The position numbers and the translations under genes are program-made. Shown piece after piece: positions 1 to 6,692 of a stretch of DNA of 20,420 bases. Under the pieces are notes generated by a model. The model had not been told where the DNA came from. It made no database searches and worked only from the letters and a program-made list of their open reading frames with translations. This DNA comes from Alistipes sp. (GTDB lineage Bacteria; Bacteroidota; Bacteroidia; Bacteroidales; Rikenellaceae). Every line of letters begins with the position of its first letter. Within the stretch, counting starts at the first letter, position 1. Location: the NCBI GenBank assembly GCA_017391435.1, contig JAFOYS010000244.1:1-20420 (forward strand), written 5' to 3'.

Positions 1-924
1 GCTACAGGCTGCGTAGAACTTCTTTGTGAGACCTACTCACACTCTCTTGCAGCACTGTCAAGCAAGGAGGACTTTACAGAGCAGGTAAAGGCTCATATGG
101 CTATGCTGAAGAAGGAGTTTGGTGTAAAGCCAAAGGCATTCCGCAATACAGAGCTTATCTACTCTGACGAGATTGGTGCAATGGTTGGCGCACTTGGTTT
201 CAAGACTATCCTTGCTGAGGGTGCAAAGCACGTTCTTGGTTGGAAGTCTCCAGACTATGTCTATGCAAGTGCTGGTGACCAGAGCCTGCGCGTACTTCTT
301 CGCAACTATAAACTCTCTGACGATATCGCATTCCGCTTCTCAAATCAGGGCTGGGATGAGTATCCACTTACAGCAGATAAGTATGCTCAGTGGGTTAACG
401 ACGCAGAGGGCGAGGTAGTAAACCTCTTTATGGACTACGAGACCTTCGGTGAGCACCAGAAGGCTACTACCGGCATCTTTGACTTTGTTAAGGCACTGCC
501 AAAGGCGCTACTTAATGCAGGTGTTAAGTTTGCTACTGTCTCTGAGACCGCTGCTGAGCACCAGCCTGTAGCTGTTATCCACTGCCCTCACGTAATGTCT
601 TGGGCTGACGAGGAGCGCGATATTACCGCTTGGCTTGGTAACGACCTTCAGAACGAGGCCTTTGCAAAGATTTACGAGCTTAAGGATAAGGTTCGTAGCC
701 TTAAGAGCGAGGACTTTAACTATGTTTGGAACTTTATGCAGACCTCAGACCACTTCTACTATATGGCAACAAAGTGGCTCTCTGATGGCGATGTTCACTC
801 ATACTTCAACCCTTATGGTTCATCTTACGAGGCATTTATCAACTATATGAATGTCCTGTCAGACTTCCAGATTGAGGTAGAGAAGGCCCTTGCAGCAAAG
901 AAATCTCGCAAGAAGAGCAAGTAA
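1..924 (+). CDS. GH57 alpha-amylase-type glycoside hydrolase, 3' part
   Basis: The reading frame is open from the first base, so the gene begins before the window; 307 codons are visible. Family 57 hydrolases act on alpha-1,4-glucans (starch or glycogen), and in Bacteroidales this cytoplasmic type usually lies near glycogen metabolism genes, which cannot be seen here. GH57-like segments visible are VELLCETYSHSLAAL (codons 5-19), FRNTELIYSDEIG (47-59) and FMDYETFGEHQ (143-153). From family knowledge I infer that the Glu of FRNTE (codon 51) is the nucleophile and the Asp of MDYETF (codon 145) the acid/base. The C-terminus is helical and Lys-rich, ending in a KKSRKKSK tail. The Met at position 97 is internal, because the conserved motif before it is in frame. 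The gene is followed directly by an intrinsic terminator. Family assignment is firm; exact substrate is not. Confidence 0.88.
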   Translation, partial: ATGCVELLCETYSHSLAALSSKEDFTEQVKAHMAMLKKEFGVKPKAFRNTELIYSDEIGAMVGALGFKTILAEGAKHVLGWKSPDYVYASAGDQSLRVLLRNYKLSDDIAFRFSNQGWDEYPLTADKYAQWVNDAEGEVVNLFMDYETFGEHQKATTGIFDFVKALPKALLNAGVKFATVSETAAEHQPVAVIHCPHVMSWADEERDITAWLGNDLQNEAFAKIYELKDKVRSLKSEDFNYVWNFMQTSDHFYYMATKWLSDGDVHSYFNPYGSSYEAFINYMNVLSDFQIEVEKALAAKKSRKKSK

Positions 925-948
925 CAAACCTGTCACTATACAAAAATT

Positions 949-977
949 CCGCTGTAGACCCTACGGCGGATTTTTTT
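949..977 (+). terminator. Intrinsic terminator after the GH57 gene
   Basis: CCGCTGTAG (949-957) pairs with CTACGGCGG (961-969) over 9 bp, with one T-G wobble and a 3-nt loop, followed by A and seven Ts. It starts 25 nt after the GH57 stop codon and separates that gene from the next. Confidence 0.9.
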
Positions 978-1005
978 GTATTTTGGGGGATATTTTGTAA
1001 CTTTG
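975..1005 (+). promoter_or_regulatory. Bacteroidota-type promoter for the PHP-domain gene
   Basis: TTTG at 975-978, a 19-nt spacer, then TAACTTTG at 998-1005 is a full match to the Bacteroidota -33/-7 consensus. The -33 box lies in the T-tract of the preceding terminator. GAGGAG at 1015-1020 lies only 1 nt before the ATG at 1022, too close for an ideal ribosome binding site. Confidence 0.7.
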
Positions 1006-1021
1006 TTGAAAATCGAGGAGT

Positions 1022-2230
1022 ATGAAACGACTATTTTTTATCTCTCTGTTGGCTGTCCTGTGTCAAGGCGTGACAGCGCAGTTCTACACAACCGAAAACC
1101 GTCCAGCGGCTATTCGCTTCTTTAATCGTCCGACAGAGCGTCGCGAGATTGTTCTGCCGACTATTGACGGATATACGCTCTACAAAGCTGATTTTCACAC
1201 ACATACGATATACTCTGATGGCGATGTGACTCCGCGTCAGAGGGTGCGTGAGGCGTGGTACGATGGCTTGGATATTTTGGCGATCACTGACCATCTTGAG
1301 ATTCGTACCTACGAGAAGTTTATGCTCAAGGTGCTTGCGCCGTACAATACGACAGACGAGCCATTCAAGTACGAGCACGCAGGTATTGCCAACAAAAAGG
1401 ATAATAACTATCCCGTTATGGCCAATCTCAATGCGGCCTATGACGAGGCGGTCTACTATGCTGAGCGAGAGAATCTTCCGATTATGCTTGTGCGCGGAAC
1501 GGAGATTTGGCGAAATACAAAGAGTATTGGCGAGTACAACGCTCTGTTTCTCAATGATATAAATGCTATTTGCCACCCAGACATCTTTGAGTCTTTCCGT
1601 AGGGTCAAGGAGCAGGGTGGACTGATTATGCACAACCATCCGGGCTATACCCGCACAACGAGCGAGATTGCCGAGGGCGAGCAGGCGCGTGCATACAGCG
1701 AGGGGTGGATAGATGGCGTGGAGGCTATCAACAGCACATCGCTCTATAAGGGTATAATCAGCCGTTGTCTTGACCGCGGACTCTTTATGATGGCAAATAC
1801 CGATGCTCACGGCCCTACTTCGCACGATTGGCCTGCTACTGGCGAGTTCTTCAGAACAATGACCTTCATTATGGCAAAGAGTTGCACTGAGAAGGATATC
1901 AAGGAGGCACTCAAGGCTGGTCGCACAATCGGTTATATGGCTAATAACCTCTTTGGAGATGAGAGATACCTCTCGGCCTTTATAAATGAGGCGGTTACTT
2001 GTCGTATAGTTAGCAGAAACGATAAAGGGGATGTTACCTATAGTCTAACAAACAGTTGTTCAGTGCCTTTTACCCTCTGTCGTGGCACATCAATACACCG
2101 CCTAAAGCCGTTTACGACGCTCAAGATAACTATTAGCAAAGGTGCAGAGCCAAAGTTTAAGGTGGACAATATGTGGCACCGAGATGAGCAGCACCCGACA
2201 GTAATTATTGCTGTAGATAAAAAAAAGTGA
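1022..2230 (+). CDS. Exported PHP-domain phosphoesterase
   Basis: The 402-residue product starts with a signal peptide ending near residue 20 (VTAQ), so it is probably periplasmic or secreted. The rest is a PHP (polymerase and histidinol phosphatase) metal-hydrolase domain. Metal-ligand motifs visible in order are DFHTHTIYSDG (H59, H61, D66), ITDHLE (D90, H91), RGTE (E161), MHNHPG (H204, H206) and NTDAHG (D261, H263). All expected ligands are present, so it should be active, with two or three metal ions hydrolysing a phosphomonoester or phosphodiester. The C-terminal 90 or so residues look like a beta-rich extension. The family resembles the PHP proteins annotated in Bacteroidota as Sb-PDE-like phosphodiesterases, but the substrate cannot be read from sequence. 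It has its own promoter and is unlikely to belong to the corrinoid operon that follows. No clear terminator follows its stop codon. Confidence 0.85.
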   Translation: MKRLFFISLLAVLCQGVTAQFYTTENRPAAIRFFNRPTERREIVLPTIDGYTLYKADFHTHTIYSDGDVTPRQRVREAWYDGLDILAITDHLEIRTYEKFMLKVLAPYNTTDEPFKYEHAGIANKKDNNYPVMANLNAAYDEAVYYAERENLPIMLVRGTEIWRNTKSIGEYNALFLNDINAICHPDIFESFRRVKEQGGLIMHNHPGYTRTTSEIAEGEQARAYSEGWIDGVEAINSTSLYKGIISRCLDRGLFMMANTDAHGPTSHDWPATGEFFRTMTFIMAKSCTEKDIKEALKAGRTIGYMANNLFGDERYLSAFINEAVTCRIVSRNDKGDVTYSLTNSCSVPFTLCRGTSIHRLKPFTTLKITISKGAEPKFKVDNMWHRDEQHPTVIIAVDKKK

Positions 2231-2261
2231 GATAAGAGAGACAACATATTAAAAAAAAGCA

Positions 2262-2269
2262 TATCTTTG
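2262..2269 (+). promoter_or_regulatory. Probable -7 box of the riboswitch transcript
   Basis: TATCTTTG matches TAnnTTTG exactly and lies just before the aptamer's closing stem, which fits a start site near 2275. No TTTG occurs at the expected upstream distance, so the -33 part is missing or degenerate. Confidence 0.55.
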
Positions 2270-2273
2270 TAGT

Positions 2274-2447
2274 GTAGAAGGTGTCTTTATGCAGTGATGC
2301 ATTAAGATGAAAAGGAAATTCGGTGAGAATCCGAAACAGTACCTGCTGCTGTAAGTTCCTATCCTTTAGGGATATATGTTCGGGCAAAAGGCCATTGGGA
2401 AACCGAGAAGGCGCACGAGCGGAACAAGTCAGAAGACCTGCCTCTAC
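2274..2447 (+). promoter_or_regulatory. Cobalamin riboswitch aptamer
   Basis: This untranslated leader has the cobalamin aptamer landmarks. A closing stem forms between GTAGAaGG (2274-2281) and CCTCTAC (2441-2447). The core GAAATTCGGTGAGAATCCG (2315-2333) is followed by an AAACAG...CTGCTGTAA segment. The B12 box AGTCAGAAGACCTGCC is at 2427-2442. It should bind adenosylcobalamin or a related cobamide and switch off the downstream uptake genes when B12 is sufficient. The first downstream gene starts at 2612, with an intrinsic terminator between. Confidence 0.93.
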
Positions 2448-2461
2448 TAAATATGATTTTT

Positions 2462-2512
2462 CAACCTGCAGGATAACGGGTCAAAATCAAAACTCATCTG
2501 AGGCTGAGGTTG
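2462..2512 (+). promoter_or_regulatory. Hairpin between aptamer and terminator (possible expression platform)
   Basis: CAACCT-g-CAG (2462-2471) can pair with CTGAGGTTG (2504-2512), giving 9 bp with one bulged G around a 32-nt loop. It lies in a stretch of about 100 nt between the B12 box and the terminator that holds no gene. It may help the switch choose between conformations. I found no convincing antiterminator; the best hint is GGATAAC at 2471-2477, which is complementary with one mismatch to GTAATCC in the 5' arm of the terminator. Confidence 0.4.
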
Positions 2513-2549
2513 GTGCACAAATCAAGGACAAAGGGAGGTTTTGAAACAG

Positions 2550-2587
2550 ACGCTGTAATCCTAAGGGTTACAGCGTTCTTTTTTTTT
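2550..2587 (+). terminator. Intrinsic terminator inside the riboswitch leader
   Basis: ACGCTGTAATCC (2550-2561) pairs with GGGTTACAGCGT (2565-2576) over 12 bp, with one wobble and a 3-nt loop TAA, followed by TC and nine Ts. It lies 25 nt before the ATG at 2612 and downstream of the cobalamin aptamer, so control of the operon by premature termination is the simplest reading. Confidence 0.88.
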
Positions 2588-2611
2588 AACAATTTCTAAC
2601 AGGTTATTAGA

Positions 2612-3901
2612 ATGAAAAGTTTTTTATTTGTGGCACTGATACCTATATTATTATTAGGTGGGTGTAGTTATGATGACTCCTCATTGTGGGAGGCTATGGA
2701 TGAGGTAAAAGAGCAGACAGAGCAGAATAGGCAGGACATTGCTACGCTCTCGGCGCTTGTAGAGGCTCTTAACAAGGGTAAGGTTATACTTGCTACCGAG
2801 TATACCAATGATGGCGTAAAGCTTACTTTTAGTGACGGCAGTAGTGTTACCATAAAAAATGGCACAAACGGTAAGGATGGTGCCGATGGTAAGGATGGCG
2901 TAAATGGCACAAACGGCAAAGACGGTGCTGACGGCAAAGACGGCGCTAATGGTAAAGATGGTAAGGATGGTACTGACGGCAAGGATGGCAAGGACGGAGA
3001 TTCGTTCTTTGTCTCGGTAGTTGAGACTGAAACGACAGTTACTATTACCCTTGCAGATGGTCGTGTGATTGTTCTGCAGAAGGCTGTTGAGGGTGGTGAT
3101 GGTAATCAGGACGATTCGGATACAACCTATACTCTTCGCACACTTAGCTTTGAGGATAGTAGCGCCAAATTTAGCCCATACGCATTGGACTATTGCGGTG
3201 TGAATGTTAGCAGTTGGAGTGACCTTATAGATCCACTGCAGTATGGTGGCGATATGCTCTACAGTATGAATGGAGGTACCTACTATTGGTATGACCAGGG
3301 CAATACAGAACTTGCTCATAGTTGTATAATCCCATATTGGACAGGTGGTCAGGCGTTGTCAAACTACGCTATTGCCGACTTTACCTCTCTGCCAGATGGT
3401 TACTACGGCTGGTATGAGCTTCAGTTGGCTACGCCTATTGGTGGACACGGTGGCTCGGCAAACTTCTGCGTGCATAATGGTTATGTAGATAGCTATAACA
3501 CAGGTGTTTACGATGCACAGATGCAGGGATTTGAGTTTGCAGATGGTGTAGAGAGGGTCGTTGACCATATGTATGTGACTAACACCTGCTATGTGCTCAA
3601 TTCGCTGACTGTAGGCGACGGCTTTGCACCACCAGCTATTGATAGCTCGCTCTTTAAGATTGTTGCATATGGTTATAACAGTGCCGAACAACTTGTAGGC
3701 TCAGCAGAGCTTGTTCTCTGTGAGGGAACAGTTCCAGTTGTAGAGTGGGTTAAATGGGACCTCTCACCGCTTGGCAAGGTGGCAAAGATTGCCTTTAACT
3801 TTGTTCCGAGCGACGACCTTGTGGGCAGTTATGGAATGAATACACCTGCTTACTTCGCATATGACGATGTGGCAGTTAGATTTGATAAAAACAATGATTA
3901 A
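2612..3901 (+). CDS. Surface lipoprotein with collagen-like stalk and DUF4465-like domain
   Basis: The 429-residue product has a lipoprotein signal with lipobox LGGC (Cys18) followed by SYDD, an acidic patch like the Bacteroidota surface-export signal. Residues 25-55 look like a short coiled coil (DUF4988-like). A collagen-like run of 16 Gly-x-x triplets follows at 84-131, mostly GKD and GAD. The C-terminal 260 residues (about 172-429) are aromatic-rich and resemble DUF4465 domains, seen in lipoproteins encoded in Bacteroidota corrinoid loci; that name is from memory. It is the first gene behind the cobalamin riboswitch and overlaps the next gene by 8 bp. I infer an accessory surface role in cobamide capture. 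It could be functionally related to the BtuH class of B12-binding lipoproteins, but no binding residues can be identified. Confidence 0.75.
   Translation: MKSFLFVALIPILLLGGCSYDDSSLWEAMDEVKEQTEQNRQDIATLSALVEALNKGKVILATEYTNDGVKLTFSDGSSVTIKNGTNGKDGADGKDGVNGTNGKDGADGKDGANGKDGKDGTDGKDGKDGDSFFVSVVETETTVTITLADGRVIVLQKAVEGGDGNQDDSDTTYTLRTLSFEDSSAKFSPYALDYCGVNVSSWSDLIDPLQYGGDMLYSMNGGTYYWYDQGNTELAHSCIIPYWTGGQALSNYAIADFTSLPDGYYGWYELQLATPIGGHGGSANFCVHNGYVDSYNTGVYDAQMQGFEFADGVERVVDHMYVTNTCYVLNSLTVGDGFAPPAIDSSLFKIVAYGYNSAEQLVGSAELVLCEGTVPVVEWVKWDLSPLGKVAKIAFNFVPSDDLVGSYGMNTPAYFAYDDVAVRFDKNND
2861..3004 (+). repeat. Tandem 9-nt-based repeat encoding Gly-x-x triplets
   Basis: Sixteen consecutive Gly-x-x codon triplets, variants of GGT AAG GAT and GGC GCT GAC, form a low-complexity tandem repeat inside the first lipoprotein gene of the corrinoid operon. 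Glycine falls at every third residue from 84 to 129 with no interruption. The repeats vary at wobble positions, which suggests an old array kept by selection on the protein. Confidence 0.9.
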
Positions 3902-5609
3902 AAGAATTTTTGCTTTACTCTCTTTGGCTCTTATCGCGCTATCCTGTAACAGGGATGGCGTGATAGTGGCCGAGGGTGGTGTGCCAGAGATTACTCTTGA
4001 CAGCACAACGGGCGTATATACAGTAAAGGTGGGCGAGGAGATGACTATTGCTCCGACCTACAAAAATGTAGACGACACTACAGCCTACAGCTGGTCTATA
4101 GATGGTGTAGTTGTCTCAACAGCAGAGAGTTACACCTTTATGGCTGAGCAGGTTGGCGAGGTGTTTATCACCCTTGAAGTGGCAAATGTTTATGGTGTAG
4201 ATAGCGAGGAGATTCGTGTAGATGTAGTGCAGGTACAGATTCCGACAGTGACTATTGCCGCCTCTGAGCAGATGAGCCTTGCAGTAGGGTCTATATACCG
4301 CTTCCGCGCCTCTGTAAAGCAGACAGATTTGCAGACAACTGTTGTCTGGAGCCTTAACAATGATGTGGTAGGTGAGGGCTATGGATATGTTTTTGAGGCA
4401 AAAGAGGTTGGTAGCTACCGCCTGACTGTTACGGCAAAAAATAGTGATGGCGAGCATAGCGATAGCGTTGATATTGAGGTACTTGCAGCAGAAGATATGC
4501 CATTTGTATGGCAGTTTGAGAGTCTGATGTTGCACACAGTCGTAGGGCGCGAGGTGCTTATCGCCCCGACAGAGGTTAGCCAGGGGGTTGATGTAACTTA
4601 CTACTGGAGTTCGAGCAATCAGCCAGAGGATGCCTCTCGTCAGAGTTACTACACCTATACTCCGCTGAGCGAGGGTCGCCATACTATTACCGCAACAGCC
4701 TCTGTTCTTCGTGGAGATGAGCCGATAGTTGTCAGCAAGATTTTCACTCTTGATGTCTATGCAGAGGGGAAGTTCTTCCGCGCAAGTAACGCCTCAAGCG
4801 TAGCGGAGTGCAACAGAGTCTATGACTACACTCCAGCACCAGGGCAGTTTATTGGCGACAAGTATAGCGCAACCACCCCTGCAGAGGCCTGTGTAGTGGC
4901 TTTAGAGCGACTTGAGTGCGGTCAGTATATTAGCCTTGGAGGCTTTGGTGGATATATTGTCGTGGGCTTTGACCATAGCGTTACAAACACAGTGGGTTAT
5001 GACTTTGCCGTTGGAGGCAACTCCTTCAGCACCTCCTCCGAGCCAGGTATTGTCTGGGTTATGCAGGATGAGAATGGCGACGGAAAACCAAACGACACTT
5101 GGTATGAGCTTGCAGGAAGCGAGACGGGCAAGAGTACAACACTCCGGAACTATTGTGTGACCTACTTCCGTCCAAGTGGTGCAGAGATGAGTGTGCAGTG
5201 GGTGGACAATATGGGTGGCAGTGGAGAGATTGCCTACCTGCCGACATACCATAAGCAACCATACTACTATCCAGAGTGGATTGATGCCGACAGTTACACC
5301 CTCAGCGGAACACGCCTTGAGGCAAGAAACTATGACAAGTATGGAAACGGTGCGATGTGGATTCAGCCCCCTTATGACTGGGGATATGCCGACAACTACT
5401 CGGCCGTAGATCGCCTTAGCGAGGGCGAGGGCTCTGAGAGCACGGCAATGCCTAATGGTTTTGATATCTCAAATGCTATTGACCATAGCGGAAAGAGCAT
5501 TGCGCTTGATTTTGTGGACTTTGTAAAGGTGCAAACAGCCTGCAACACAAGTAGCGGTTGGCTGGGCGAGAACTCAACAGAGATATTCGGTATTTACGAG
5601 ATAAAGTAA
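3894..5609 (+). CDS. Surface lipoprotein with three PKD/Ig-like repeats and a C-terminal ligand-binding-type domain
   Basis: I chose the ATG at 3894 because it gives a clean lipoprotein signal, MIKRIFALLSLALIALSC (Cys18). The earlier in-frame ATGs (3861, 3867) would put charged residues ahead of it. The product is 571 residues. Three PKD/Ig-like beta domains follow, about 35-112, 116-198 and 205-290, each with Y/V-W-S near the middle. The remaining region, about 300-571, is one globular domain rich in Trp, Tyr and Gly, with DENGDGKPND at 392-401 resembling a calcium loop. This layout matches cell-surface proteins in Bacteroidota corrinoid loci. The C-terminal domain is the likely binding part, possibly in the manner of BtuH-type lipoproteins; this is inference. 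The gene overlaps the previous one by 8 bp and lies 9 nt before the BtuG-like gene. Confidence 0.72.
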   Translation: MIKRIFALLSLALIALSCNRDGVIVAEGGVPEITLDSTTGVYTVKVGEEMTIAPTYKNVDDTTAYSWSIDGVVVSTAESYTFMAEQVGEVFITLEVANVYGVDSEEIRVDVVQVQIPTVTIAASEQMSLAVGSIYRFRASVKQTDLQTTVVWSLNNDVVGEGYGYVFEAKEVGSYRLTVTAKNSDGEHSDSVDIEVLAAEDMPFVWQFESLMLHTVVGREVLIAPTEVSQGVDVTYYWSSSNQPEDASRQSYYTYTPLSEGRHTITATASVLRGDEPIVVSKIFTLDVYAEGKFFRASNASSVAECNRVYDYTPAPGQFIGDKYSATTPAEACVVALERLECGQYISLGGFGGYIVVGFDHSVTNTVGYDFAVGGNSFSTSSEPGIVWVMQDENGDGKPNDTWYELAGSETGKSTTLRNYCVTYFRPSGAEMSVQWVDNMGGSGEIAYLPTYHKQPYYYPEWIDADSYTLSGTRLEARNYDKYGNGAMWIQPPYDWGYADNYSAVDRLSEGEGSESTAMPNGFDISNAIDHSGKSIALDFVDFVKVQTACNTSSGWLGENSTEIFGIYEIK

Positions 5610-5618
5610 CAGAAAACT

Positions 5619-6692
5619 ATGAACAGTACCCGACATATATTATCTATGGTTGTTGCCATAATCCTCACCTGGGCACTTTGTGGCTGTATGCGGTGGGAGT
5701 ATGGAACTGTAGAGGAGTTTAGGGCCTCAGAGTCGGGGCTGTTCATCTGTAACGAGGGTAATTTCCAGTATGGAAATGCCTCGCTTAGCTACTACGACCC
5801 AGAGACTAGAGAGGTCGAGAATGAGGTCTTCTATCGTGCAAATGGTATGAAGCTGGGCGATGTTGCTCAGAGTATGGTTATTCGCAACGGCATTGGTTGG
5901 ATTGTTGTCAATAACTCCAGCGTAGTTTTTGCTCTCAACATTGACACATTTTGCGAGGTGGGAAGAATAACAAACCTCTCCTCGCCGCGATATATCCACT
6001 TTGTCTCTGACACTAAGGCCTATGTTACCCAGATTTGGGATAACCGTATATTTATTGTCAACCCCAAGACATTTCAAATCACAGGCCATATAGTATGTCC
6101 AAATATGACTATGGAGTCGGGCTCTACCGAGCAGATGGTGCAGCGTGGAGACTATCTGTATGTCAACTGTTGGTCTTATCAGAATCGCATACTGAAGATT
6201 GATACTCGCACAGATAGCATTGTTGCGGAGCTTACAGTCGGCATTCAGCCCACCTCTTTGACTCTTGATTGCAACGGCAAGCTGTGGACAATTACTGACG
6301 GAGGCTTTGCTGGCTCCCCATATGGATACGAAGCACCTGCGCTCTATTGTATTGATGCAGAGAGTTTTACTATTGAAAAGCAGTTCTCTTTTAAGCTCGG
6401 TTCTGACCCATCGGAGTTACTCATAAGCAGCGACGGTCAGACCCTGTATTGGATTAATGACGATATTTGGGCGATGGATGTCTCGGCTGAGAGAATCCCT
6501 CTGCGTCCCGTTATTGAGTCGCGTGGGACTAAGTACTATGGACTTACTGTCAGCCCGACAAATGGAGATATATATGTTGCCGATGCTATTGACTATCAGC
6601 AGCAGGGTGTTATCTATCGTTATTCGGCAACGGGAGAGTTGGTTGATGAGTTTTATGTAGGTATTATCCCTGGTGCATTTTGTTGGAAATGA
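5619..6692 (+). CDS. btuG: BtuG-like beta-propeller surface lipoprotein, cobamide binding
   Basis: The 357-residue product has a signal peptide with lipobox LCGC (Cys23). The rest is a run of about seven blade-like repeats of roughly 45 residues, with recurring patterns such as YFxxxTKAYVTQIWDN and LTLDCNGKLWTITDGG, typical of YncE/DUF5074-type propellers. Bacteroides BtuG is such a propeller lipoprotein that binds B12 very tightly on the cell surface and forms a lid on BtuB. Length, lipobox, the upstream riboswitch and the ATGA overlap with the downstream receptor gene (6689-6692) all support the same role. The overlap implies translational coupling and near-equal amounts of the two partners. 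The propeller fold and locus are well supported; the B12-binding residues were not checked. Confidence 0.82.
   Translation: MNSTRHILSMVVAIILTWALCGCMRWEYGTVEEFRASESGLFICNEGNFQYGNASLSYYDPETREVENEVFYRANGMKLGDVAQSMVIRNGIGWIVVNNSSVVFALNIDTFCEVGRITNLSSPRYIHFVSDTKAYVTQIWDNRIFIVNPKTFQITGHIVCPNMTMESGSTEQMVQRGDYLYVNCWSYQNRILKIDTRTDSIVAELTVGIQPTSLTLDCNGKLWTITDGGFAGSPYGYEAPALYCIDAESFTIEKQFSFKLGSDPSELLISSDGQTLYWINDDIWAMDVSAERIPLRPVIESRGTKYYGLTVSPTNGDIYVADAIDYQQQGVIYRYSATGELVDEFYVGIIPGAFCWK

Noticed and set aside
1031..1825. Long antisense open frame opposite the PHP-domain gene
   Set aside because: The plus frame carries all PHP metal-ligand motifs and a signal peptide; the antisense product has no recognisable domain and arises from codon bias.
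2323..2544. 73-codon plus-strand frame inside the riboswitch leader
   Set aside because: It runs through the conserved cobalamin aptamer, whose bases are explained by RNA structure.
2861..3004. Short regular repeats resembling a CRISPR or satellite array
   Set aside because: No spacers; the repeats are in frame and encode Gly-x-x triplets of a lipoprotein.
2681..3319. Antisense frame of 212 codons opposite the collagen-like lipoprotein gene
   Set aside because: Its low-complexity Ile/Thr/Val pattern mirrors the tandem repeat on the other strand; no start signal or domain.
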